From NCBI GenBank assembly GCA_024343425.1, contig BRLC01000005.1, forward strand, positions 1 to 64,000: 64,000 nt of DNA, read 5' to 3'. Below are positions 17,229 through 25,876 of the stretch, piece by piece. Made by a program: the position numbers and the translations under genes. The notes beneath the pieces are model-generated. The model was not told the DNA's origin. It did no database searches and saw only the letters and a list, made by a program, of their open reading frames with translations. Each line of letters starts with the position of its first letter. The stretch's first letter is position 1. The DNA comes from Rhizobiaceae bacterium MnEN-MB40S (GTDB lineage Bacteria > Pseudomonadota > Alphaproteobacteria > Rhizobiales > Rhizobiaceae).

Positions 17229-18419
17229 ATGCACATGGATCTGAGACGCACGTTAACCGTCATCTTCATTCTGCTGGCGGGCTTTTACGCCGGCGGGCAG
17301 TTGGGCAAGATCGCGCCGGTGGTGCTGCTGCTGCGGGAGCAGCATGGCTATTCGCTGACCTATCTGGGATGGCTCACATCGCTGATCGGCCTGTTTGTGG
17401 CGGTCGCCGCGCTTCCGGTCGCCTTCGCCATTCGCCATTACGGCGTCCGTCTGTCTCTGAACGCCGGCGCGCTGCTGTTGTTTGTCGGCGCGTTGTTTCT
17501 GTGGCCAACCACGGACCAGTTCCTGGCGCTCTTCGCGCGCGGCATTGAGGCGGTCGGCTATGTGCTGGTGGTGATAGCCGCGCCGGCGGTTCTGAATGAC
17601 ATCGCGCCTGAACGGTTGAAGGCGCCGGCCCTGGCGATTTGGGGCGGCTTCGTTCCAATCGGGTATGCGCTGGCGAACTATCAGGCTGCGGCCGTGCTTC
17701 CCGGGTTTGGACTGTCCGGTTTCTATCTCAGCATGGCGCTTGGCTACGGTCTCTTCGGCGTGCTTTCCGGTGTTTTGTTGTCGACGCTGCCGCGCGCGCA
17801 GCCAATCGCGCCTGCCGCCGAAACGACGCAGGCCAGAGGCGGACTGCCTGCGCGAGCCTACTGGTTGGCCGGCGCATTCGGGTTTTACGTCATAGCGTCC
17901 TTGCCGCTGTTCACCTTCCTGCCGACCTATATCGGTTTGCTTGACGACAGGCTGGCGCTGTCGGCGGCGGCAATCGCGCTCTTCGTGCCCGTGGGCAATA
18001 TCGGGACAGGCTTTCTTGTTGTTGGCCGTCTGCGCAGCCATACGGCCAGTCTCACGATGTTCGCGCTTGTCGCGCTCGCCCTGGGAACGGCGGCGATATT
18101 TCTCCTCGATGCGCCTTCGGTGAAACTCGCCGGCGCAATTCTGTTTTCTCTTGCAAGCGGCGTCGTGGGCTCGGCGGTTTTCGCGACGTTGCCGGCGATC
18201 GTCCGCGACGGGCAGTCGGCCTCCATCGCAATGGGAGCGATCGCGCAGACCGGAGGCGTTGGCACGGTGATCGGCCCGCCGATCGCCGGTTTCGTCATCG
18301 AGGCCTTCGGCTGGCCGGGCCTGAGCATCTATGTTGTCATTGTCTGCCTGCTGGGCGTTGTTTGCGCCTGGAAGGCGGTCGAACGGCGGCATGAGCGACC
18401 CGTCGGAAGCAATTCCTGA
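17229..18419 (+). CDS. Major facilitator superfamily transporter
   Basis: Twelve-helix MFS carrier of 396 aa. Hydrophobic segments run through the whole length, with the loop 2-3 motif degenerate (FAIRHYGVRLS after helix 2). The N-terminal half contains the family-like stretch GQLGKIAPVVLLLREQHGYSLTYLGW split over helix 1 and the first loop. It resembles cyanate/aromatic-acid-type carriers, but the substrate cannot be assigned. Alternative ATG codons at 17229 and 17235 are both possible. It is a single gene between the TPR protein and the leader region of the first ABC operon. Confidence 0.8.
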   Translation: MHMDLRRTLTVIFILLAGFYAGGQLGKIAPVVLLLREQHGYSLTYLGWLTSLIGLFVAVAALPVAFAIRHYGVRLSLNAGALLLFVGALFLWPTTDQFLALFARGIEAVGYVLVVIAAPAVLNDIAPERLKAPALAIWGGFVPIGYALANYQAAAVLPGFGLSGFYLSMALGYGLFGVLSGVLLSTLPRAQPIAPAAETTQARGGLPARAYWLAGAFGFYVIASLPLFTFLPTYIGLLDDRLALSAAAIALFVPVGNIGTGFLVVGRLRSHTASLTMFALVALALGTAAIFLLDAPSVKLAGAILFSLASGVVGSAVFATLPAIVRDGQSASIAMGAIAQTGGVGTVIGPPIAGFVIEAFGWPGLSIYVVIVCLLGVVCAWKAVERRHERPVGSNS

Positions 18420-18559
18420 CGCGCGCTATGTCAGTCGCCGTAGTGCGGCTTCGACTGGTTTCGCTTAAAATTTGTGCAGCATGATGACGGCTGCGGCGTT
18501 TCTAGGCGCCGTCGCCGCCTTTCAACTCAAGAATTGCGATTTTCCGGCTTTATCGCGAA

Positions 18560-18578
18560 TTGGCATGGAACCTGCATT
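18560..18578 (+). promoter_or_regulatory. Sigma-54-type promoter-like element
   Basis: TTGGCATGGAACCTGCATT fits the -24/-12 pattern, with GG and GC separated by exactly 10 nt (consensus TGGCAC-N5-TTGC). It lies about 200 bp upstream of the ABC binding-protein gene, and transcription would begin near 18587. No enhancer-binding protein gene is adjacent. Confidence 0.45.
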
Positions 18579-18633
18579 CTTCAGGTCGAGTAGAAGCGGT
18601 CAGGATTAACGGCAGTCCGGGACATTGCTCGGC

Positions 18634-18684
18634 ATGAACATTGCAGAACAGGTGTCCAATGCCGTCTTCTATTTCACCAAGTAA
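18634..18684 (+). CDS. Possible 16-residue leader peptide
   Basis: ATG...TAA frame encoding MNIAEQVSNAVFYFTK, ending 90 bp before the ABC binding-protein gene and just before a strong hairpin. There is no clear ribosome binding site, so translation is unproven. Its position between a promoter-like element and a hairpin is that of a leader peptide, but it has no run of one amino acid as in classical attenuators. It could instead be the N-terminal remnant of a lost membrane protein. Confidence 0.35.
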   Translation: MNIAEQVSNAVFYFTK

Positions 18685-18700
18685 AACTCTCCCAAGACTG

Positions 18701-18729
18701 CCGGGCAGGCGCTTTCAGCGTCTGCCCGG
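18701..18729 (+). terminator. Strong hairpin in the leader of the first ABC operon
   Basis: CCGGGCAG, G, CGC pairs with GCG, T, CTGCCCGG around a TTTCA loop, giving a 12-bp stem with one G-T pair. No U-tract follows, so it is more likely an attenuation, processing or mRNA-stability structure than a simple terminator. Confidence 0.5.
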
Positions 18730-18774
18730 TGCTTTGGCGATTATGAAACGCCAGCAGTCACGAAAGGTAGTTCC

Positions 18775-19773
18775 ATGCTGAAACACTCAATGAAACTTTT
18801 AACCGGAGCAGCCTTGGCGGCAGTGCTGCAAGTCTCCTACGCCAGCGCGGCTGACAAGGTCGTTTACCAGCTCGACTGGTTGCCCGGCGGCGACAAGGCT
18901 CCGATCTATGTCTGCATCCAGAATGGCTTCTGTGAAGAAGAAGGCATCGAAGTCTCCATCGAACCCGGCAAGGGCTCGACCGAGGCCATCACCAAGATGG
19001 CGACCGGAACCTCCGACATCGGCACGGCTGGCATCAGCGCCCTGATGGCCGCCAAGGCCAATGAAGATGTGCCGGTGACGGCCGTCATGTCCTATTTCAA
19101 CAAGGGGCCGCACGCGTTCTTCGCCACGAAGGATTCCGGCATCGCAGAAGTAGCAGACGTCAAAGGCAGGGAAGTCGCGACGTCTCCCTTCACGTCGTCA
19201 AACGTGTTCCTGCCGCTGGTGCTGGACGATGTCGGTCTGACGGAAGGCGATATCACCCTCACCAAGGCCGATCCGGCAGCCCTCGGTCCGATGCTGATGA
19301 CCGGCAGCGCCGACGCTGTCATCGCCTGGCTCACCAACGTGACCGTCTTCACCAATCAGGCCAAGGAAGCGGGCAAGGAACTCGTCGTTCTGCCGTGGTC
19401 GGCCGCCGGTCTCGATCTCTACGAGGCAAGCGTCATTGCGTCCGACAAGTTTCTGACTGAACGTCCGGACGTCGCGAAGCGCTTCCTCAAGGCCTACAAG
19501 AAGTCCATCGAATTCACCCGCGACAATCCTGAAGAAGCGGCCAAAGCCGTAACCGCCATGATCCCGGAAATGTCGGCCGCGGATGTTGCGGGCGGCATCA
19601 ACGACGCATTCGTGCTGGTCTTCAATGATGTGACGGACACGGACGGATTTGGCGTGTTCGAGCCTGGCCGTCTTCAGGCGACCTGGGAACGCGTTTCGGC
19701 GTCGCAGGGTCTGGAGCCGGGCGCGCTCGATCCGGAATCCATTGTCGACCGCAGCTACATGCCGGAGAGCTGA
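18775..19773 (+). CDS. NMT1/THI5-like ABC transporter substrate-binding protein
   Basis: Periplasmic binding protein of 332 aa from the NMT1/SsuA group (thiamine precursor, nitrate, taurine and alkanesulfonate binders). A signal peptide spans about residues 1-25 (KLLTGAALAAVLQVSYASAA). The mature protein begins KVVYQLDWLPGGDKAPIYV, the standard NMT1 opening, and has the conserved TSDIGTAGISALMAAKA loop and AVIAWLTN. AAAGG precedes the ATG. It is the first gene of a complete importer with ATPase and permease, followed by a 2OG oxygenase. The ligand is probably a small aromatic or N-heterocyclic compound, which is inference from family and neighbours only. Confidence 0.87.
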   Translation: MLKHSMKLLTGAALAAVLQVSYASAADKVVYQLDWLPGGDKAPIYVCIQNGFCEEEGIEVSIEPGKGSTEAITKMATGTSDIGTAGISALMAAKANEDVPVTAVMSYFNKGPHAFFATKDSGIAEVADVKGREVATSPFTSSNVFLPLVLDDVGLTEGDITLTKADPAALGPMLMTGSADAVIAWLTNVTVFTNQAKEAGKELVVLPWSAAGLDLYEASVIASDKFLTERPDVAKRFLKAYKKSIEFTRDNPEEAAKAVTAMIPEMSAADVAGGINDAFVLVFNDVTDTDGFGVFEPGRLQATWERVSASQGLEPGALDPESIVDRSYMPES

Positions 19774-19775
19774 GA

Positions 19776-20555
19776 GTGACATTGCCTGAGATACATGCCC
19801 TCGAGTTCGACGATGTAGGGCAGGTATTCGACACGGCCTCGGGCCAGCTGGAAGCCCTCCGGGGCGTCAGCATGAAAGTGAGCCGCCACGAATTCGTGGC
19901 GGTTCTCGGCCCCTCCGGCTGTGGCAAGTCGACCCTGTTGCGCCTGACGTCGGGACTGATTGCGCCGACCTCGGGAACAGTCAGTGTCTTCGGCAAGGAG
20001 GTGGACGGGCCGCGCGATGACGTCGGGATCGTCTTCCAGAAGCCGACGCTGCTGCCCTGGGCCAATGTCGAGGACAATGTTGTCTTTCCGATCCGCCACA
20101 AGACGGGGCGCGTCAGGTCCGAACACCGGGAGACCGCGCGCGAACTGTTGCGCAAGGTTGGCCTCGAAGGTTTCGAAAAGCGTCTGCCTTCCGAGCTTTC
20201 CGGCGGCATGCAACAGCGCGTCGGCATTGCTCGCGCCATGCTGCTCAATCCCGATATTCTGCTCATGGATGAGCCATTCTCGGCGCTCGATGCGTTGACC
20301 CGTGAGGAAATGGGGTTCGAACTCCTCGATATCTGGCAGGCGCAACCCAAAACCGTGATGTTCATCACCCATTCGATTTCGGAAGCAGCTCTGCTCGCCG
20401 ACCGGGTTCTGGTGATGAGCGAGCGTCCCGGACATTTCATCGCGGATTTCGAAGTACCGCTTCCGCGACCACGTAGCGTCGAAACAAGCACGCGCAAGGA
20501 AATGCATGAATTCGCAGCCCAGCTCCGCGGCCTCCTCCTCAAGCGCGCAGCCTGA
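19776..20555 (+). CDS. ABC transporter ATP-binding protein (SsuB/TauB type)
   Basis: Nucleotide-binding subunit of 259 aa. Walker A GPSGCGKST lies at about residue 46, the Q-loop is FQKPTLLPW, the signature is LSGGMQQRVGIARA, Walker B is ILLMDEPFSALD, and the H-loop is FITHSISEA. The gene starts with GTG, 2 bp after the binding-protein stop. The CCATATC-like overlaps and spacing show a single operon with the permease gene, which begins inside its last 50 bp. It powers import of the ligand captured by the preceding binding protein. Confidence 0.9.
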   Translation: MTLPEIHALEFDDVGQVFDTASGQLEALRGVSMKVSRHEFVAVLGPSGCGKSTLLRLTSGLIAPTSGTVSVFGKEVDGPRDDVGIVFQKPTLLPWANVEDNVVFPIRHKTGRVRSEHRETARELLRKVGLEGFEKRLPSELSGGMQQRVGIARAMLLNPDILLMDEPFSALDALTREEMGFELLDIWQAQPKTVMFITHSISEAALLADRVLVMSERPGHFIADFEVPLPRPRSVETSTRKEMHEFAAQLRGLLLKRAA

Positions 20556-21348
20556 GAAGAAGAAGGCAGGAAACCCGTTGAGGGCGATCCTCGCACTGCC
20601 TATCCTGAGGCCGATCGCGACCTTCGCCGCCATCCTCGTCATATGGGAACTATCCACGATCGTATTCGATATTCCCTCGTTTCTGCTGCCTGCGCCGACG
20701 CGTATCGTCACAGGGTTCGACGCCGTCGAGTTTTCCCGCTGGATCGAACACATATGGGCGACCCTGCGGGTTGCGCTCTACGGCTATATCACGGCGATCG
20801 TCATCGCCCTGCCGCTGGCGATCGTGCTGTCGCGCTCCAAGGTCGTGTCGGACTGTCTTTATCCGCTACTTGTCGTGATCCAGTCGACGCCGGTCGTCGC
20901 CGTTGCGCCCATCATCATCGTGGTGCTTGGATCGGGCGATGCGCCGCGGATCGTGATCACCTTCCTGATCACCTTCTTTCCGCTTGTCGTTTCCATGACG
21001 ACAGGGTTGATGGCGACGCCCCCGGAGCTGATCGAACTGTCGCGCAGCCTTCGCGCGCCGGTGTCGCGTGAGCTCAGCCAGATCCGCATTCCCTACGCGA
21101 TCCCCTATATCTTCTCCGGCTTGAAGATCTCCATTACACTGTCGATCATCGGCGCCGTCGTGGCGGAGTTCGTCGCGGCGGAGAAGGGCATCGGGTACTT
21201 CATCCAGTTCTCGACATCCTATTTCAAGATACCGCAGGCATGGGCCGGACTGTTTCTTCTGGTGCTGATATCTTTGCTTCTGTTCCAGATCATCTCGGCG
21301 ATCCAGAAACAGTTTTTCCCCTGGAGCCTGCCGAAGGATAACAACTGA
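20506..21348 (+). CDS. ABC transporter permease (SsuC/TauC type)
   Basis: Membrane subunit of 280 aa with about six hydrophobic segments and the BPD_transp_1 domain at about residues 90-270. The EAA-like loop is seen near MTTGLMATPPELIELSRSLRAP. The start at 20506 overlaps the ATPase gene by 50 bp and has AAGGAAATGC upstream; the extended N-terminus (SSAASSSSAQPEKKK) is cytoplasmic and may be shorter if a later start is used. It completes the first ABC importer in the window. Confidence 0.88.
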   Translation: MNSQPSSAASSSSAQPEKKKAGNPLRAILALPILRPIATFAAILVIWELSTIVFDIPSFLLPAPTRIVTGFDAVEFSRWIEHIWATLRVALYGYITAIVIALPLAIVLSRSKVVSDCLYPLLVVIQSTPVVAVAPIIIVVLGSGDAPRIVITFLITFFPLVVSMTTGLMATPPELIELSRSLRAPVSRELSQIRIPYAIPYIFSGLKISITLSIIGAVVAEFVAAEKGIGYFIQFSTSYFKIPQAWAGLFLLVLISLLLFQIISAIQKQFFPWSLPKDNN

Positions 21349-21478
21349 CGAAAGGAGACCATAAAAGGCCAAACGGCCAGCAACGACTGTCAATGGCAAC
21401 GGAGTAGAAGCAGTCAACGTCACGCGACGTGGTCATTGCTCCATAGGAAACGCGGGACTACCCGTATTGGAGAATAAA

Positions 21479-22480
21479 ATGAACACAACTGTATCCGAAA
21501 AGAACTACGGCCTCGACGAGCTGAACAAGGAAACGACGTTCGGCGGCGCGGGCTCTGAAAAGATACGCGACATTCCCCGCATCGACCTGTCGGATTTTGA
21601 CGCCCGAAAGGCCGAAATCGCCGATGCGCTCTGGTCGGCTTCAACCGATATCGGCTTTTTTCAGCTCGTCAATCACGGCATTCCCCAGGACATGATCGAC
21701 GGCGCCTTCGAAGCTTCGGAAGCGTTTTTCACGCTTCCGGAAGAGGTAAAGGCGCGGTTTCCGCTTTTGTCCGGCACGAATGCCGGTTGGGAATACAAGG
21801 CGCAGGTGCGCCCGTCGACCGGCACGGCGGACCAGAAGGAGTCCTACCAGATCACGCTGCCGCGGATGACCGAGCTGTGGCCGAGCGAAGAGGATCTGGC
21901 CGGCTTCAAGACCACCATGCTCGCTTTTGAAAGAGCCAACTGGGAACTCGGCATGCGGGTTCTGTCCTGCTTCGCCTTGAAGCTTGGTTTTGTCGAGGAC
22001 TTCTTCACCGAGCGTCATGATCCGGAATCGCCCGAATATCAAAGCACGCTGCGTCTGCTGCACTATCTCGAACTGGTCAATGCCAAGCCGGAAGATTTCA
22101 CGTCATTCTGGCGCGCGGGCGCCCACACGGATTTCGACTGTCTGACCCTGCTGCATCAGCGGCCGGGGCAGGGCGGTCTGCAACTGTGCCCGGGCAAGGA
22201 ATCCAGCGAACTCGCCTGGACCGACGTCCCGCCGCTGCCTGGCGTCGTCACCTGCAATATCGGCGACATGCTGATGCGCTGGAGCGACGACAAGCTGCAA
22301 TCGACGCTGCACCGGGTGCGGATGCCGAAACCGGAAGAATCGCGCGGATCGCGCTATTCCATGGCCTTCTTCTGTCAGGCCAACAAGGACGCGATCATCG
22401 AAGGACCGGAAAAGCACTACGCGCCGATCACGGCCCACGACTATCTCCAGCAACGCATCGCCGCGAATTTCGCGAAGTAG
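21479..22480 (+). CDS. 2-oxoglutarate-Fe(II) oxygenase (isopenicillin N synthase-like)
   Basis: Non-heme iron enzyme of 333 aa. An N-terminal DIOX_N domain includes IPRIDLSDFD and GFFQLVNHGIP; the C-terminal jelly roll contains the iron ligands H and D in AGAHTDFDCLTLL, the distal His in STLHRVRMP and the 2-oxoglutarate-binding Arg in GSRYSMAFF. The ATG at 21479 has GGAG upstream; a TTG four codons earlier is in frame. The gene lies 130 bp after the ABC permease on the same strand and ends at a hairpin terminator, so it may hydroxylate the imported compound or cleave it. The substrate is unknown. Confidence 0.87.
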   Translation: MNTTVSEKNYGLDELNKETTFGGAGSEKIRDIPRIDLSDFDARKAEIADALWSASTDIGFFQLVNHGIPQDMIDGAFEASEAFFTLPEEVKARFPLLSGTNAGWEYKAQVRPSTGTADQKESYQITLPRMTELWPSEEDLAGFKTTMLAFERANWELGMRVLSCFALKLGFVEDFFTERHDPESPEYQSTLRLLHYLELVNAKPEDFTSFWRAGAHTDFDCLTLLHQRPGQGGLQLCPGKESSELAWTDVPPLPGVVTCNIGDMLMRWSDDKLQSTLHRVRMPKPEESRGSRYSMAFFCQANKDAIIEGPEKHYAPITAHDYLQQRIAANFAK

Positions 22481-22497
22481 CAAGCCAGATATGTTCA

Positions 22498-22524
22498 GCC
22501 CCGCCTTCTTTTCGCGGGCGGGGC
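22498..22524 (+). terminator. Hairpin terminator after 2OG oxygenase
   Basis: GCCCCGCC pairs with GGCGGGGC around an 11-nt loop and is followed by ATTTCTGTTTT. It lies between convergent genes and can serve both. Confidence 0.75.
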
Positions 22525-22533
22525 ATTTCTGTT

Positions 22534-23148
22534 TTACTCTGACGATTGTTTCACGAGCAGCACCCAGTTTTCGCCTTCGCAATCCCAGCCGTCTTCCTTG
22601 ACGATCGGCCGGCTGTCGGTTTCGACGTAGCCGGTCTTCTCGTAGAGGCGTCGCGCGTTGGTATTGCCATCGGAAACGATGATGCTCATCGCGCGTCCAC
22701 CGGCCATTCGTTCGGCTTCAGCCAGAAGACGCGTTCCGCAGCCCATCCCGCGAAACTCCGGATGGGTCGCCAGCACGTTGACATATTGCGTGCCCGGGGC
22801 AAGGTCTTCCAGTTCCTGCAGCGGGACGAACATCGCCGGCATCGTATCGTAGTCGATCGGCTCCGGCGCGTCCGTCAGCCGGTAGGTGACCAGGCATGCC
22901 GCGACATCTCCCTCAACCTCGACGATGACTGCATTCCTGTAGGTGAATGCGCCTTCGCTGCGCCGGGCCCGAATACGGCCGAACTCCCACGGGTCCACGC
23001 CGTCTTCGGCGTTCTTTTGCCACACATGATAGGGCATGCCTTCGCCGGCGTAGTTGATCAGGCGAGCCAGATGATCGGCGTCATCCGGCGTCGCCGGTCT
23101 TGTCACGAACGTCCGACGTTGCCGCGACTGATGCGCTGAATCAACCAT
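22534..23148 (-). CDS. GNAT family N-acetyltransferase
   Basis: Acetyl-CoA-dependent acetyltransferase of 204 aa. The acetyl-CoA-binding motif A is visible as VLATHPEFRGMGCGTRLLAE near residue 125, followed by IIVSDGNTNARRLYEKTGY in motif B. The start at 23148 overlaps the upstream homocysteine methyltransferase stop as TGATG, so the two are translationally coupled. The acceptor substrate is unknown; coupling suggests a sulfur amino acid or methylated amine context. Confidence 0.82.
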   Translation of the reverse strand: MVDSAHQSRQRRTFVTRPATPDDADHLARLINYAGEGMPYHVWQKNAEDGVDPWEFGRIRARRSEGAFTYRNAVIVEVEGDVAACLVTYRLTDAPEPIDYDTMPAMFVPLQELEDLAPGTQYVNVLATHPEFRGMGCGTRLLAEAERMAGGRAMSIIVSDGNTNARRLYEKTGYVETDSRPIVKEDGWDCEGENWVLLVKQSSE

Positions 23149-24110
23149 CACGCAGCCTTTCTGTGCCCGCAACAGGCGTCGTGGATTGCCGCGATATGGC
23201 GGATATCCGTGCCGCAACATCCGCCGAACACCATGAGATTTGGCAGCATGTGCATGAGGTCGTGGTACTCCTGGCCAAGCTCATGCGGGTCGCCTGCGTC
23301 GAGTTCCTCGGCGTTGTCCAGTTCGGCATGGCTCATTTTGGATGCGTTCGCTCTCAGGCCGCCAATGCGTGACAGCCAGCCGTCGCGATTGCCCAAGACA
23401 TCCCTGAAATGGGTCGGATGAGCGCAGTTGATCATGTAATAGACCGGGTAGTTTCCTGTATCCCTGTCGGTCTGTTCAATGGCGTCTCCGAGCGTCTGTC
23501 CGGTCGGCAATCTTCCGTCCGTCTCGACGGTAAAGGCGAGAATGACAGGCATGTCCGCCTTTTTGGCGGCATGCGCTATTCCGAGCGCTTCCTCGACATA
23601 GTTCATCGTCACGGCCGAGATGACATCGACGCCTGCGTCCGCGAACAGCCTGATCTGCCAGGAGTGGTAGTCACAGGCCTCTTCAACGGACATCATTGAG
23701 GTAGGGCTGTATCCGTCGCCGCGTGGCCCGAGATTGCCGCTGATGACGAATGGGGAATCGGCGGTCTCGTACGCGTCGCGAATTTCCCCAAGCAGCGCCA
23801 CGCTGGCAAGATTGGCCTGCTCCAGTTGCGCGGTGGAATATCCCAGAAGCGCGCCCCAGTCAGGGCTCGCCCGCCAGGTCGCGGATTCAAGAACGAAACC
23901 CGTCTTTTGCGCCCGCGCCAGTTCGGCGTAGGGGCGATAGTAGTTTTTCGTCGCTTCGCGTCCTTCTTCGGTCTTCAGCACATCGAAGGAGGCGAAATGA
24001 GGAAGATCCATTCCTTCAAGAAAGATAAGCGTTGTTTCCAGGCCGCCATCCGTCAGCATGGTCTTGCCCTTCATCTGGGGCAGGCTGTTCTTGTATTTTG
24101 CATTCAACAT
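23148..24110 (-). CDS. Homocysteine S-methyltransferase family protein
   Basis: Zinc-dependent methyltransferase of about 320 aa (TIM barrel, Hcy-binding domain). Zinc ligands are the Cys in YMINCAHPTHF and the GGCCGTD pair near the C-terminus; the N-terminal LTDGGLETTL loop is typical. Members use S-methylmethionine or betaines as methyl donor to make methionine from homocysteine, but related proteins act on other thiol/methyl compounds. The ATG at 24110 is preferred; upstream codons give an unlikely N-terminus. It is coupled to the GNAT gene by a TGATG overlap. Confidence 0.83.
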   Translation of the reverse strand: MLNAKYKNSLPQMKGKTMLTDGGLETTLIFLEGMDLPHFASFDVLKTEEGREATKNYYRPYAELARAQKTGFVLESATWRASPDWGALLGYSTAQLEQANLASVALLGEIRDAYETADSPFVISGNLGPRGDGYSPTSMMSVEEACDYHSWQIRLFADAGVDVISAVTMNYVEEALGIAHAAKKADMPVILAFTVETDGRLPTGQTLGDAIEQTDRDTGNYPVYYMINCAHPTHFRDVLGNRDGWLSRIGGLRANASKMSHAELDNAEELDAGDPHELGQEYHDLMHMLPNLMVFGGCCGTDIRHIAAIHDACCGHRKAA

Positions 24111-24360
24111 GATTGGGCTCCTTGTGGTGTGGCGGTGATATAGCGGCTGGCGATCCAGTATTGCAGTGAGATTGCGGTGCAGATTTTGCGGCCTGTATTT
24201 CCTTTTTGAAAACAATCATCTGTGAGAATTCGCACCGAACGCGGCTGATCCGCCCACAAAAAACTGCACCAGAGGTGCGGAAAATGGTTTGCGCAGCGCA
24301 GGCTTTGACTTACGCCGCTACTCGCTCCATCAAGACGGATGGTCAGAAAAGGCGGATTGC

Positions 24361-25503
24361 ATGCGTTCATCGGTGATCATTTCGGCGCTCGTCGCGGTGT
24401 TGGTGGGGTTTGGTAGCTCAGTCGCGATCATCATCGCGGCGGCGCACGCCGTCGGAGCGACGGAAGCGCAGACGGCCTCATGGATCAGCGGCGCCTGCGC
24501 CGCGACGATGTTTTCCACCGCCGTTCTCAGCATCCGTTTTCGAATTCCGATCGTCGCCGCCTGGTCGACGCCTGGGGCCGCGATGATTGCGACCACTACC
24601 GGCATCACGCTGCCGGAAGCCGCTGGCGCGTTTATCCTCGCCGCCGCGCTCATCCTGTTGACCGCGGCTTTCCGGCCAATCAACGCGCTGATCGCCAAAA
24701 TTCCGCAGGCAGTCGCGTCGGCGATGCTCGCCGGCGTTCTGTTTGGATTTGTGGTGGCAGTCTTCGTGCATTTGAACGCCATCCCGCAACTGGTGCTGCC
24801 GATGGTGCTCCTGTTCATCGTGGCGCGCATATTCTCGCCTTCCTGGGCGGTGCTTGCGGTGCTGGCGCTGGGCGTCGTGCTCGTTTATGCGCTCGGCATG
24901 GCCAAGCCTCTGGAGGAACTGCGCCTTTCGACATTCGAGATCATCGTTCCCGAATTCAACGTCTCGGTGCTGATCGGTCTCGGATTGCCGCTTTATCTTG
25001 TTACGATGGCGTCGCAGAACCTGCCCGGTTTCGCGGTTCTGCGCTCTGCGGGCTACGAAGCGCCGACGCGCGCGATCCTCGCGGTGACGGGATTTGGGTC
25101 GCTCGTGACCGCAGCTTTCGGCGCGCACACGACGAACCTGGCCGCAATCACCGCGTCGATCTGCACCGGCGAAGACGCGCATCCGGACAAGGACAAGAGA
25201 TGGCTGACCGGCCCTGTCTATGCCGTTGGCTATGCCGTACTGACCCTGATTGGCGCATCGGTGGTGGTCCTGTTCGCCAGCTTCCCGCCAGAACTCGTCG
25301 CGACGATCGCCGGCATCGCCTTGCTTGGGCCGCTGGTCGGTGCGCTTGGAAACAGTCTGGACAGCCACGGCGACCGTTTCGCGGCGGTCATCACCTTTGT
25401 GGTGACAGCGTCCGGGATGAGCCTTTTCGGCATTGGCGCGGCTTTCTGGGGGCTGCTTGCCGGCATAGCCGTCTACGGGCTTGATCGCCTGCTCAAGCGG
25501 TAG
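24361..25503 (+). CDS. BenE family benzoate/H+ symporter-like protein
   Basis: Membrane carrier of 380 aa with about 11-12 hydrophobic segments. BenE family landmarks include AAWSTPGAAMI, LPLYLVTMASQNLPGF, TAAFGAHTTNLAAI and LGPLVGALGN. Characterised relatives import benzoate with protons; the aromatic transport theme fits the phenylacetate genes elsewhere in the window, although these are not adjacent. AAAGGCGG lies upstream of the ATG at 24361; the frame also extends to 24289. It is a single gene, divergent from the methyltransferase gene. Confidence 0.85.
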   Translation: MRSSVIISALVAVLVGFGSSVAIIIAAAHAVGATEAQTASWISGACAATMFSTAVLSIRFRIPIVAAWSTPGAAMIATTTGITLPEAAGAFILAAALILLTAAFRPINALIAKIPQAVASAMLAGVLFGFVVAVFVHLNAIPQLVLPMVLLFIVARIFSPSWAVLAVLALGVVLVYALGMAKPLEELRLSTFEIIVPEFNVSVLIGLGLPLYLVTMASQNLPGFAVLRSAGYEAPTRAILAVTGFGSLVTAAFGAHTTNLAAITASICTGEDAHPDKDKRWLTGPVYAVGYAVLTLIGASVVVLFASFPPELVATIAGIALLGPLVGALGNSLDSHGDRFAAVITFVVTASGMSLFGIGAAFWGLLAGIAVYGLDRLLKR

Positions 25504-25506
25504 TCG

Positions 25507-25869
25507 TCATGTCAGCTCGACGCCAAGCGCCTTGCGCTGCGCTCTCGTGAGCTTGGCTGCGACAATCCTGTAGGCCGTCTCGATATAATTCGCGATCTCG
25601 TCATCGGTAAGGGCGTCCGGGTCGCGCACCTGCACCCACTTGGCGCGCGCGAGATAGGGGGCAGGGACGACGCCGTCCTGCTCGCACAGAAGCGTGTAGG
25701 AGAAATCGCTGCATTTGAAACTGACGCCGTCTTTTGTATCCGGGCCCCAGTTCGAGCATATGGCGAAGATCTTGCCGCCGATTTTCCAGACGGATGCGCC
25801 GCCCCATTGTTCGACGCGCGTCACTGCTGGAAGCGTGGCGCAGAGCCGGTCGAACTCGGCGCGGGTCAT
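25507..25869 (-). CDS. MmcQ/YjbR family protein
   Basis: Protein of 120 aa with the YjbR (CyaY-like) fold pattern: FDRLCATLPAVTRVEQWGGASVWKIGGKIFAI at the N-terminus and a C-terminal YIETAYRIVAAKLTRAQRKALG. YjbR proteins have a double-wing, possibly DNA-binding fold and no firm function. The start is the ATG at 25869, 7 bp downstream of the oxidoreductase stop, suggesting co-transcription; the upstream extension of the frame lies inside that gene. Converges with benE. Confidence 0.8.
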   Translation of the reverse strand: MTRAEFDRLCATLPAVTRVEQWGGASVWKIGGKIFAICSNWGPDTKDGVSFKCSDFSYTLLCEQDGVVPAPYLARAKWVQVRDPDALTDDEIANYIETAYRIVAAKLTRAQRKALGVELT

Positions 25870-25876
25870 GACGGGA

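Larger units (their letters stand above)
18420..18774 (+). other. Long leader region of the first ABC operon
   Basis: This 355-bp stretch before the substrate-binding protein gene contains, in order, a sigma-54-type promoter-like element, a 16-codon ORF and a stable 12-bp hairpin. These are listed separately. No known riboswitch fold was recognised. Confidence 0.5.

Noticed and set aside
18701-18729. Classical intrinsic terminator of the MFS gene
   Set aside because: The hairpin is 280 bp after the MFS stop and lacks a U-tract; it belongs to the ABC leader.
24400-24425. tRNA-like string GGTAGCTCAGT
   Set aside because: It lies inside the BenE reading frame, has no acceptor stem or anticodon arm around it and is chance similarity.
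23148-25503. Single operon of homocysteine methyltransferase and BenE
   Set aside because: The genes are on opposite strands; only the GNAT gene is coupled to the methyltransferase.
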